NCBI GenBank assembly: GCA_022013615.1
Contig: JAKLQB010000486.1
Span: 1-6,674, forward strand
DNA: 6,674 bases
Direction of reading: 5' to 3'
Source of the DNA: Desulfobacterales bacterium
GTDB taxonomy: Bacteria; Desulfobacterota; DSM-4660; Desulfatiglandales; Desulfatiglandaceae
How positions within the stretch are numbered: the stretch's first letter is position 1; each line of letters opens with the position of its first letter. Positions 1 through 5,999 of the stretch are shown piece after piece. The position numbers and the translations under genes were made by a program. The notes under the pieces are model-generated. The model had not been told where the DNA came from. It worked only from the letters and a program-made list of their open reading frames with translations, and did not search any database.

Positions 1-1
1 C

Positions 2-1744
2 GAAAGACATGCCCCGGATTCTGCAACGGCAAAACAGATTGCAGAGGAATACCAGAAAAAGAGTATATATGTGTTCATGGCGGCAAACCAGCATGGGACT
101 ACCTTTACGGAGCAGTTGATACAGGAAGCCGTACAGATTGGCTGGAACACCCGCCTGGTATCCTTTGGACCGGATATCTCTGCTGCAGTGTTTGCCTTGG
201 GTTTTGCCAATCGCGCTGGCATGTCTTTCGGTGGTATCCAGCCAGGTGATTACAAGAAGATGCTGGCGTACCAGAAAGACCGTATCTTTGCCTTTGTAAA
301 TGCCCTGGGTGACGTGAATGCCGAATGGGCGGCCAACGCGGCAGGTGCTATTAACTGGGGCTTTCCGACCATTGCGGATACGGATATTCCAGAGATATTG
401 CCCACCGGCATCTGTACCTATGAGCATATTGTATCCAATGTGCCACATGATGAAATCACCCAGAAATCCATCGTGGTCCGGGGTCTCAAGGTGACTATTA
501 GCGAGATAGATATTCCACTTTCCTATGGCCCGGCATTTGAAGGAGAGCGGGTCCGCAAGGACGATCTCTTCCTCGAAATGGGCGGTAGCAAGACCCAGTG
601 CACTGAGCTGTGCAAGATGGCCGAGATGAATGAAATAGATGATGGCAAGGTGGAGGTTGTTGGTAAGGACGTGAAGGATATCAAGAAGGGTGACACCCTG
701 CCACTGGGCATCTATGTCCAGGTGGCCGGCCGCGAGATGCAGCTTGACTTTGAGCCGATCCTGGAAAGGCAGATCCACCATCTGATCAACTATGCCCAGT
801 ACATTATGCACATCGGGCAGAGAGATATCTCGTGGATCAGGGTGAGCGAAAATGCTGTTGACAAGGGCTTTACGCTCAAGGATATTGGCACTATTCTGCA
901 CGCCAAGCTCCACCAGGACTTCGGGAGCATCCTTGATAAGGTGCAGGTAACCCTGTATACCAATAAAAAAGACGTGGATGACCTGACAAAAAGGGCGAGG
1001 AAAGAATACAAGGTGAGGGATGAGCGTGTTGAAAATATGACCGATGAGACTACGGATACATTTTACTCATGTACACTCTGCCAGTCCTTTGCCCCGAGCC
1101 ATGTATGTGTGGTAAGTCCAGAACGGACGGGCCTTTGCGGGGCCTACAACTGGATGGACTGTAAGGCCTCTTTCCAAATCAACCCAACAGGTCCTAACCA
1201 GCCCGTGGAAAAGGGAGAGGTACTTAATCCAGTTTTGGGACAGTTTAAGGGTGTCAATGAATTTCTATATAAGGCATCCAGGCAGACCATAGACCACTAT
1301 AATTTTTATAGTATTGTATATGATCCCATGACTACGTGCGGTTGCTGCGAGGCCATTGCGGCGGTTCTGCCCGGATGTAACGGCATTATGACGGTCCACA
1401 GGGATTACAGCGGTATGACGCCATGCGGCATGAAGTTCTCGACTCTGGCAGGTACGGCTGGTGGTGGAATTTCCAGTCCCGGTTTCGTGGGTCATGGCAA
1501 GTTTAACATAACCCAACGCAAGTTTTTGTTGGGTGACGGCGGGCTCCTTCGCATGGTGTGGATGCCCAAGTCCTTGAAAGAAGAGATCAAGGAGCGAATA
1601 GACAAGCGGGCAGAAGAAATGGGTGTACCGGATCTGTATGATAAAATAGCCGATGAGACCGTGGGTACAGACGAGGAATCGGTTATGGCCTTTCTCAAAG
1701 AAAAGGACCATCCTGCCCTGAAAATGGATCCTATAGTGGGGTAA
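2..1744 (+). CDS. acsB: Acetyl-CoA synthase (CODH/ACS complex), 5'-truncated by window
   Basis: This enzyme condenses a methyl group from the corrinoid protein, CO from CO dehydrogenase and CoA into acetyl-CoA; it is cytoplasmic and the core of the Wood-Ljungdahl pathway. The frame is open from base 2 to the TAA at 1742-1744 (580 codons); the GTG at 71 is internal, so the true start lies outside. Counting from that GTG, the A-cluster is complete: C334, C337, C346 and C356 (spacing C-x2-C-x8-C-x9-C) bind the [4Fe-4S] part, and C423-G424-C425 holds the distal nickel. F340 matches the phenylalanine beside the cluster. These positions equal Moorella numbering (506, 509, 518, 528, 595, 597, F512) minus 172, and the C-terminus also matches a 729-residue protein, so roughly 149 codons are missing upstream. 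Archaeal CdhC is much shorter at the N-terminus, so this is the bacterial type. The family assignment is near certain. Confidence 0.97.
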   Translation, partial: ERHAPDSATAKQIAEEYQKKSIYVFMAANQHGTTFTEQLIQEAVQIGWNTRLVSFGPDISAAVFALGFANRAGMSFGGIQPGDYKKMLAYQKDRIFAFVNALGDVNAEWAANAAGAINWGFPTIADTDIPEILPTGICTYEHIVSNVPHDEITQKSIVVRGLKVTISEIDIPLSYGPAFEGERVRKDDLFLEMGGSKTQCTELCKMAEMNEIDDGKVEVVGKDVKDIKKGDTLPLGIYVQVAGREMQLDFEPILERQIHHLINYAQYIMHIGQRDISWIRVSENAVDKGFTLKDIGTILHAKLHQDFGSILDKVQVTLYTNKKDVDDLTKRARKEYKVRDERVENMTDETTDTFYSCTLCQSFAPSHVCVVSPERTGLCGAYNWMDCKASFQINPTGPNQPVEKGEVLNPVLGQFKGVNEFLYKASRQTIDHYNFYSIVYDPMTTCGCCEAIAAVLPGCNGIMTVHRDYSGMTPCGMKFSTLAGTAGGGISSPGFVGHGKFNITQRKFLLGDGGLLRMVWMPKSLKEEIKERIDKRAEEMGVPDLYDKIADETVGTDEESVMAFLKEKDHPALKMDPIVG

Positions 1745-1751
1745 AAAAACA

Positions 1752-1862
1752 AATGGAGTAATGGAGTAATGGAGTGTTGGAGTTATGGGTTAAGAGGAAT
1801 AAAAATAATATTTTCCTCTTTTATCCAATACTCCAGTACGCCAACAATCCATCACCCCATTT
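1752..1862. repeat. 8-bp-periodic imperfect inverted repeat in acsB-acsC spacer
   Basis: The left arm begins with three exact tandem copies of AATGGAGT (1752-1775), then GTTGGAGT (1776-1783) and a degenerate fifth unit. The centre is AAGAGGAA (1792-1799) facing TTCCTCTT (1813-1820) around an A/T-rich loop. The right arm (1821-1860) keeps the same 8-bp rhythm on the other strand, with CCA recurring every 8 bases in five units. Reversed, the right arm lines up unit by unit with the left and matches at roughly 70% of positions. Transcribed, it could form a long imperfect hairpin just after the acsB stop. It could be a dispersed intergenic repeat (MITE- or REP-like) or an mRNA 3'-end structure. 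It has no coding content. Confidence 0.7.
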
Positions 1863-1864
1863 TG

Positions 1865-1899
1865 ATGGCATAAATAAAATGCCATAAAAAGCATTTTTT
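1865..1899 (+). promoter_or_regulatory. Overlapping alternative hairpins, possible weak terminator/attenuator upstream of acsC
   Basis: ATGGCAT (1865-1871) and ATGCCAT (1879-1885) form a perfect 7-bp stem with a 7-nt loop. The 3' strand of that stem overlaps AAAATGC (1876-1882), which can instead pair with GCATTTT (1891-1897), followed by more T residues to 1899. The second form resembles a weak, A/T-rich intrinsic terminator, and the first would exclude it. The arrangement is seen directly; an attenuation role is inference. It lies about 45 bases before the acsC start. Confidence 0.35.
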
Positions 1900-1942
1900 C
1901 AATGATTTATAAAATTTCGAAACGTAGAATTAGGAGTGTATC

Positions 1943-3286
1943 ATGGGATTAACTGGAATTCAGATTTTTAAGATGTTGCCCAAGACGAACTGCGGGGAGT
2001 GCGGTGTTCCCACATGCCTGGCCTTTGCCATGAATCTGGCCTCGGGGAAGGCGGAACTTGATGCCTGCCCCTATGTGTCTGACGAGGCCAGGGAGGCCTT
2101 GGCTGAGGCCTCTGCACCGCCTATCCGGCCGGTTGCAATCGGGGCCGGTGTGAGGGCCTTTAAGGTGGGCGGCGAAACTGTAATGTTCAGGCATGAAAAA
2201 ACATTTTATAACCCTACAGGTTTGGGCGCAATGATCTCTTCGGACATCGATTCAGGTGCCCTGGACAAGAAGCTGAAGGAGTGGAATGCCCTTCAGTATG
2301 AACGAGTGGGCCTCAATCTGAGGCCTGAGTTAGTGGCCTTGAAAGATGTCAATGGCGACAGCGGGGCCTTTGCCGCTCTGGCAAAAAAGATTGCTGAGGA
2401 GAGTGAATTCGGCCTGGTTTTGATGAGTGATAAAGTAGCGGTATTAAAGGGGGCAGCCGAGGTCTGTGCCTTCAAAAAGCCAGTTCTTTATGCTGCTACG
2501 ACGGACAATGCAGAAGAAATGGGCAATCTTTCCAAAGAGACGGGACTGCCCCTGGCCGTGAAAGCGGATAATATAGATGACCTTATTGCGCTCAGTGATA
2601 AACTGACGGGCATGGGTCTGAAAGACCTTGTGCTTGATTCGGGATCTCGAGAGATAAAACAGGTTTTTGAGGACCAGGTGGCCATACGAAGGGCCGCGCT
2701 TAAGGCGGGAAATAAGGCTCTGGGTTTTCCGACGATAACTTTTCCCTGTGAAATGGCAGAAAATTTAGATATGGAGACGGTTATCGCCGCTCTGCTGATT
2801 GCCAAGTATGCAGGTGTTGTAGTGCTCTCGGATTTCAAAGGAGAGAGCGTCTTCCCACTGTTGCTGGAAAGGTTGAATATATTTACTGATCCACAGCGGC
2901 CTATGACTGTGACAGAAGGCATTTATGAGATTGGTACACCGGATGAAAATTCTCCGGTGCTGGTAACCACCAATTTCTCCCTGACCTACTTCATTGTGAG
3001 CGGTGAAATAGAAGGAAGCAGGGTGCCGAGCTGGCTCCTGATTATGGACACCGAAGGCCTTTCTGTCATGACTGCCTGGGCTGCAGGAAAGTTTTCAGGA
3101 GATGTAGTGGGCATGTTTGTGAAAAAGTGTGGTATTGCTGATAAAGTTGCCCATAAAAAGATTATTATCCCTGGTTATGCTGCGTCCATCAGCGGTGAGA
3201 TGGAGGAGGAGTTGGGGGACTGGGAGATTATGATCGGCCCAAGGGATGCGTCGCTGCTCCCTAAATTTCTAAAGGACATGGCATAG
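1943..3286 (+). CDS. acsC: Corrinoid iron-sulfur protein large subunit (CFeSP gamma)
   Basis: This is the large subunit of the corrinoid iron-sulfur protein, which accepts a methyl group from methyl-tetrahydrofolate on its cobalamin and delivers it to acetyl-CoA synthase. The ATG at 1943 follows an AGGAG site (1932-1936) at 6 bases. The product has 447 residues, essentially the usual length (about 446 in Moorella). The N-terminal [4Fe-4S] domain shows C17-x2-C20-x4-C25-x16-C42, the low-potential cluster used for reductive reactivation of cobalamin. A TIM-barrel domain follows (roughly 90-320), then the C-terminal corrinoid-binding domain (roughly 330-447) with TNFSLTY at 343-349 and IPGYAA at 409-414. 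The protein normally works as a heterodimer with AcsD, which is not encoded next to it here. No frameshift or truncation is seen. It is separated by 198 bp from acsB and 85 bp from acsE. Confidence 0.97.
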   Translation: MGLTGIQIFKMLPKTNCGECGVPTCLAFAMNLASGKAELDACPYVSDEAREALAEASAPPIRPVAIGAGVRAFKVGGETVMFRHEKTFYNPTGLGAMISSDIDSGALDKKLKEWNALQYERVGLNLRPELVALKDVNGDSGAFAALAKKIAEESEFGLVLMSDKVAVLKGAAEVCAFKKPVLYAATTDNAEEMGNLSKETGLPLAVKADNIDDLIALSDKLTGMGLKDLVLDSGSREIKQVFEDQVAIRRAALKAGNKALGFPTITFPCEMAENLDMETVIAALLIAKYAGVVVLSDFKGESVFPLLLERLNIFTDPQRPMTVTEGIYEIGTPDENSPVLVTTNFSLTYFIVSGEIEGSRVPSWLLIMDTEGLSVMTAWAAGKFSGDVVGMFVKKCGIADKVAHKKIIIPGYAASISGEMEEELGDWEIMIGPRDASLLPKFLKDMA

Positions 3287-3336
3287 GCTTTATTCTCATT
3301 ATTACTCTTTCCCTTGCGTGAGAATGTAAGAGCAAT
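3287..3336. repeat. Inverted repeat in acsC-acsE spacer
   Basis: ATTCTCA (3292-3298) and TGAGAAT (3319-3325) are a perfect 7-bp inverted repeat with a 20-base spacer. A second, imperfect pairing is possible between the ATTACTCTT segment (3301-3309) and AAGAGCAAT (3328-3336), and it would compete with the first. There is no T-tract after either form, so a classic intrinsic terminator is unlikely. A role as an mRNA processing or stability structure between two operon genes is possible but unproven. Confidence 0.4.
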
Positions 3337-3359
3337 TCCAAATAACTAAATTATTAAAA

Positions 3360-3364
3360 GGGAG
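3360..3364 (+). promoter_or_regulatory. Ribosome binding site deciding the acsE start
   Basis: GGGAG lies 7 bases before the ATG at 3372. An in-frame GTG two codons earlier (3366) is only one base from this site, too close for initiation, so the ATG is preferred. Confidence 0.7.
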
Positions 3365-3371
3365 TGTGCCC

Positions 3372-4274
3372 ATGTTATTAATTGGAGAAAGCTTGAATGT
3401 AATAAGTACTGTGATTGGAAAGGCATATAAGGAAAAGGATCCGGGTCCCATTGCCGAGGAGGCCAAGCGGCAGAAGGAAGCGGGAATGGACTGGATCGAT
3501 ATCAATCTGGGCCCTGCAAGGAAAGGTGGGCCTGAATTGATGGAGTTTGTGGTAAAGACCGTCCAGGAAGCAATCGGCGATACCCCGCCCCTTTGCCTTG
3601 ATACATCCAATATTGAGGCCATGGAAGCGGGCCTGGCAGTCCATCAGGGAAAGGCCATTATCAACTCGATTATGGTCAGGCCGGAGCGATATGAAAAGAT
3701 GATACCTCTTGCCGTCAAATACAAGGCCGCAATGGTGGCATTGATGTGGGGGCCGGAAGGTCTCCCAAGAGATGAAAACGAAAGGGCTGCCCTGGCCGTT
3801 GAGCTTCTTTATGCTGCCAATGAGGCAGGAGTTCCCAATGAGGATATGTTTGTTGACGGGATTGTCACTCCGGTGAACATCCAGCAGCCACAGCTTATGA
3901 GCCTGATGGCCTTTCAGGAGATGCTGCAGGATATTGCACCAGGTGTAAAATCCACGTGTGGGCTTTCGAATATTTCCAACGGCCCCCCGGACAATCTTCG
4001 GCCAATCCTGAACCAGACCTATATGGTGATGCTGGAGAGGGCGGGCATGTATTCCTGTATTGCGGACGCGTATGATGATGGATTAATTGCTCTTGCCCGC
4101 GGGAAAAGGCCTGATATTGTGGAGCTGATCCATAAGGTGATGGATAATGAGGCAGTAGATGAAAAGTCGCTCCCCGAAGAAGCCAATGATGGTTGGACGT
4201 TGTCTGACTATGTGAAGACAACCAGGGTTATTTTGGGGAAATCCCTGTACTCGGATTCCTGGCTCAAGTTATAA
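3372..4274 (+). CDS. acsE: Methyltetrahydrofolate:corrinoid iron-sulfur protein methyltransferase (MeTr)
   Basis: It transfers the N5-methyl group of methyl-tetrahydrofolate to the cobalamin of the CFeSP, linking the folate (methyl) branch to acetyl-CoA synthesis. The product is a 300-residue pterin-binding TIM barrel of the dihydropteroate-synthase/MeTr fold. The pterin-site residues are recognisable: D77 in LCLDTSN, N98 in IINS, D162 in FVDG and N200 in GLSNIS, matching D75, N96, D160 and N199 of the Moorella enzyme. It is about 38 residues longer than that 262-residue enzyme. Most of the excess is an acidic/helical segment near 243-282, before the C-terminal SLYSDSW motif. The ATG at 3372 is chosen over the GTG at 3366 because of RBS spacing. 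Adjacency to acsC supports this role over a methionine-synthase or corrinoid methyltransferase paralogue, which the fold alone would not exclude. Confidence 0.9.
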   Translation: MLLIGESLNVISTVIGKAYKEKDPGPIAEEAKRQKEAGMDWIDINLGPARKGGPELMEFVVKTVQEAIGDTPPLCLDTSNIEAMEAGLAVHQGKAIINSIMVRPERYEKMIPLAVKYKAAMVALMWGPEGLPRDENERAALAVELLYAANEAGVPNEDMFVDGIVTPVNIQQPQLMSLMAFQEMLQDIAPGVKSTCGLSNISNGPPDNLRPILNQTYMVMLERAGMYSCIADAYDDGLIALARGKRPDIVELIHKVMDNEAVDEKSLPEEANDGWTLSDYVKTTRVILGKSLYSDSWLKL

Positions 4275-4314
4275 AATTTTGGAGTGATTGATAAACGTTT
4301 GCTACTATATGGGG

Positions 4315-4361
4315 CCTCCCCGCGGCACTAAGTATAGTGTTGTGGGGAGGTTCTTCTGTTT
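4315..4361 (+). terminator. Intrinsic terminator after acsE
   Basis: A 16-bp stem pairs 4315-4330 with 4335-4350 around the 4-base loop AGTA, and a T-rich stretch (TTCTTCTGTTT) follows. The pairing is continuous only if three G-U pairs are allowed. Those become A-C mismatches in the opposite transcript, so the hairpin is designed for + strand RNA. It lies 40 bases after the acsE stop and very likely ends the acs transcript. Confidence 0.8.
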
Positions 4362-4372
4362 AAAAGCGAGAG

Positions 4373-4507
4373 ACATGAACCGGATGAATATTGTATGGAG
4401 TCCTTGAAAATTCCTTTTTTGTGGTTATCTTGTGCTGGATTTGTTGATGGCTGTTTGTACTGATATTGTAACATTTTCTTCGAATGGCGCAGCACATGAC
4501 ACCGGAT
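4373..4507 (+). repeat. Imperfect direct repeat pair in the unit boundary
   Basis: ACATGAACCGGAT (4373-4385) recurs as ACATGACACCGGAT (4494-4507), differing by one substitution and one inserted base, about 120 bases apart. It could be a pair of regulator sites or chance similarity; nothing else supports a function. Confidence 0.25.
4404..4431 (+). promoter_or_regulatory. Candidate sigma-70-type promoter
   Basis: TTGAAA (4404-4409) and TATCTT (4426-4431) are spaced by 16 bases, downstream of the acs terminator and upstream of the small ORF and the nifX-like operon. The -35 is good (5 of 6) and the -10 is weak (4 of 6). A TTGTTG/TATTGT pair at 4441-4469 is a comparable alternative. A promoter is expected somewhere here after the terminator, but the exact site is uncertain. 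Confidence 0.25.
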
Positions 4508-4526
4508 CAAGGGGTGGAAAATTGAT

Positions 4527-4658
4527 ATGAACGAAGCAAATACCGCTGCCGCTACCCCTGGAGACTTGGAGAGGGCTGCGCAGGACAAGATGATTGAGGA
4601 TAACCTGGAAATCAATAAGGTATATGAAGAGATCGTAAACAGGATTGTCAATGGTTGA
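4527..4658 (+). CDS. Candidate small protein, 43 residues, unknown function
   Basis: An ATG-to-TGA frame encodes 43 residues, with a purine-rich GGGGTGG (4511-4517) 9 bases upstream. An in-frame stop at 4497-4499 and no alternative start between fix this start. The product begins with an Ala/Thr-rich stretch, then becomes a charged, heptad-like helix (from about residue 13, with L14, M22, I23, L27, I29, V32, I36, I40 as the hydrophobic series). It has no cysteine, no membrane segment and no signal peptide. It lies 57 bases before the nifX-like start and could be co-transcribed with it. I do not recognise a family. It may be a chance frame, but its position, RBS and sensible composition favour a real gene slightly. 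Confidence 0.45.
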   Translation: MNEANTAAATPGDLERAAQDKMIEDNLEINKVYEEIVNRIVNG

Positions 4659-4702
4659 ATTATTCTCACTAATTTGTAGAAGTTTGGATACATTTATTTA
4701 AT

Positions 4703-4707
4703 GGAGG
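4703..4707 (+). promoter_or_regulatory. Ribosome binding site deciding the start of the first nifX-like gene
   Basis: GGAGG lies 8 bases before the ATG at 4716. An in-frame ATG at 4701 overlaps this site and has no good Shine-Dalgarno of its own, and family homology begins only after the second ATG, so 4716 is the likely start. Confidence 0.75.
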
Positions 4708-4715
4708 AATTTAGT

Positions 4716-5105
4716 ATGGAAGAAGGAAGAATTGCTATCCCGTCAATGGGGCCCGGTGGTCTTGATGGCGAAAGATCGGGCCATTTTGGCCATTGTGATG
4801 TGTTCACCATGGTGGATGTTGAAAATGGAGAGATCAAAGATGTATCAACTGTTCAGAATCAGAGCCATGTTCAGGGGGGCTGCATGGTACCGGTGAATCT
4901 TTTGGCGGACCATAATGTGAATGCCCTTATTGTTGGGGGTATCGGCATGCGCCCCTTAATGGGTTTCAAGCAGGTTGGTATTGATGTCTATTATGACGCG
5001 GAAAGACCGCAGATACGACCGGTTGTGGAGGATCTGATTGCCGGCAAATTGCCTGCTATCGGGGACGACCAGGTTTGTGGCGGTGGTGGTGGGGCTGTAC
5101 AATAA
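4716..5105 (+). CDS. NifB/NifX-family (dinitrogenase Fe-Mo cofactor type) cluster-binding protein with Cys/Gly tail
   Basis: This is a small cytoplasmic protein of the Nitro_FeMo-Co fold (NifX, NifY, C-terminal NifB and orange-protein relatives), which bind metal-sulfur clusters or cofactor precursors and carry them to target enzymes. The 129-residue product begins with the family's IAIP strand (6-9), then HFGHC (23-27) where relatives have HFGRS or HFGHC, and a helix/strand with ALIVGGIG (70-77). Cysteines are C27, C56 and C121. C121 is followed by five glycines (122-126) at the extreme C-terminus, a flexible tail that could help bind metal. The start at 4716 rests on RBS spacing. No nitrogenase gene is in the window, so nitrogen fixation should not be inferred from the family name. 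It is followed after 40 bp by the IscU-like gene, probably in one operon. Confidence 0.85.
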   Translation: MEEGRIAIPSMGPGGLDGERSGHFGHCDVFTMVDVENGEIKDVSTVQNQSHVQGGCMVPVNLLADHNVNALIVGGIGMRPLMGFKQVGIDVYYDAERPQIRPVVEDLIAGKLPAIGDDQVCGGGGGAVQ

Positions 5106-5145
5106 GACCGGAGTTCGTGTTGAGTATATGAAGGGGGCTGTTTAG

Positions 5146-5595
5146 ATGAACGAGAAGCAAACGCATGATGATGTGTACAAAATGCTTTCCCAATCGGGCT
5201 ATTCCGATAAGGCGATTCAATATTTTCAGGCGAAAGAAAATATCGGGGTTATTGAAAACGCGGATCAGATTACGGATGTCACGGGTCCCTGTGGAGATAC
5301 CATAAAGATCTCCATGAATGTCGAGGGTGAAAGAATAAATGATGCAAAAATACAGGTTCTTGGCTGTCCCGGTGCTGTTGCGTCTGCCTGTGCTGTGGTG
5401 AATCTTGCAAAGGGAAAAACGCTGGAAGAGGCGAGCCAGATAGACCTGGCTGCACTTTATAAAGAACTTGAGAAGCTGCCTGATCAAAAAGTCCATTGCG
5501 CCCGCCTGGCGTTGAAAACCCTTCAGAAGGCCCTGGACGAATATGCGGGGAAAGATCGAGATAGGGCGGCAAATGAGCATCAGGGGAGGCATTGA
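5146..5595 (+). CDS. IscU/NifU N-terminal-like iron-sulfur cluster scaffold protein
   Basis: This is a 149-residue single-domain relative of IscU and the N-terminal domain of NifU, which assemble [2Fe-2S]/[4Fe-4S] clusters and pass them to apo-proteins. The three cluster ligands are present: C49 in GPCGD with the neighbouring D51, C74 in LGCPGA, and C118 in VHC preceded by H117. The GKTLEEA motif (90-96) and NIGVIENAD (32-40) also fit the family. It differs from textbook IscU in having GCPGAVASAC in place of GCGxAIASSS, which gives an extra cysteine at 82. The loop before C49 also appears one residue shorter. There is no NifU C-terminal thioredoxin-like domain. A strong GGGGG site lies 8 bases before the ATG. 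Its stop overlaps the start of the next gene by one base, so the two are probably translationally coupled. No cysteine desulfurase (NifS/IscS) gene is nearby. Confidence 0.85.
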   Translation: MNEKQTHDDVYKMLSQSGYSDKAIQYFQAKENIGVIENADQITDVTGPCGDTIKISMNVEGERINDAKIQVLGCPGAVASACAVVNLAKGKTLEEASQIDLAALYKELEKLPDQKVHCARLALKTLQKALDEYAGKDRDRAANEHQGRH

Positions 5596-5954
5596 TGAAA
5601 ATAGCCGTTACGTCAACTGGTACGGATCTGGAATCAGCCGTTGATCCTCGATTTGGAAGGGCAGCGTATATCCTTATCGTTGATTCAGAAACTCTTGCCG
5701 TTGAGGCGCTGGATAACAAAGAGAATGTGAATGCTCTTAAAGGGGCAGGAATTCAGGCGGCCAGGATGGTGAGCGATAAAGGGGCGCATGTGCTGCTCAC
5801 GGGATTTTGCGGTCCTAATGCCTTTAAGGCCCTCAAGGCCGTAAATATAAGCGTAGCCAACGATGCGAGCGGTTCGGTAAAAGATGCCGTAAAGGCCTAT
5901 CTTGACGGAAAACTACCTCTGGCGAATGAAGCAAATGCTGAAACGCAATGGTAA
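5595..5954 (+). CDS. Second NifB/NifX-family cluster-binding protein
   Basis: This 119-residue protein has the Nitro_FeMo-Co fold: an initial MKIAVTSTG strand, then DPRFGRA (17-23), the hallmark of this branch, and GAHVLLTGFCGPNAFKAL (63-80) in the second half. C72 is the only cysteine. It differs clearly from the first copy, which carries HFGHC and a Cys/Gly tail, so the two are not a recent duplication and may bind different ligands or form a heteromer. The ATG at 5595 shares its A with the TGA stop of the IscU-like gene and follows GGGGAGG (5583-5589) at 5 bases, indicating coupled translation. It is the last gene of the operon before a convergent gene. The ligand is unknown; delivery of an Fe-S or Mo-containing cluster is a family-based expectation. 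Confidence 0.85.
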   Translation: MKIAVTSTGTDLESAVDPRFGRAAYILIVDSETLAVEALDNKENVNALKGAGIQAARMVSDKGAHVLLTGFCGPNAFKALKAVNISVANDASGSVKDAVKAYLDGKLPLANEANAETQW

Positions 5955-5999
5955 GTAGCAATATTCCATGCTAACTTACTATGAGGTCTCTATAAAAAA

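Noticed and set aside
1265..1711. Long open frame antisense to acsB (148 residues), with another at 1492-1752
   Set aside because: It lies opposite a gene whose catalytic residues are fully conserved, and its composition is not protein-like; it is a mirror of acsB codon use.
1752..1783. Tandem 8-mers considered as a CRISPR array or iteron origin
   Set aside because: Units are too short, directly abutting without spacers, and mirrored on the other side; no rep or cas gene is present.
1908..1913. TATAAA as a -10 box for acsC
   Set aside because: No -35-like hexamer is found 16-18 bases upstream; the region is simply A/T-rich.
2488..2922. Antisense open frame inside acsC (144 residues)
   Set aside because: No RBS or family signal, Ser-rich composition typical of the reverse strand of a real gene.
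4328..4693. Minus-strand open frame of 121 residues across the acsE-nifX boundary
   Set aside because: It starts over the upstream region of the nifX-like gene, has no good RBS or recognisable domain, and ends inside the terminator stem; the + strand small frame is the better candidate.
5056..5719. Antisense frames opposite the IscU-like and nifX-like genes
   Set aside because: They overlap two well-supported coupled genes and show no family features.
4716..5954. Evidence for nitrogen fixation from NifX- and NifU-like names
   Set aside because: No nifHDK, nifEN or nifB in view; these folds are common in anaerobes without nitrogenase.
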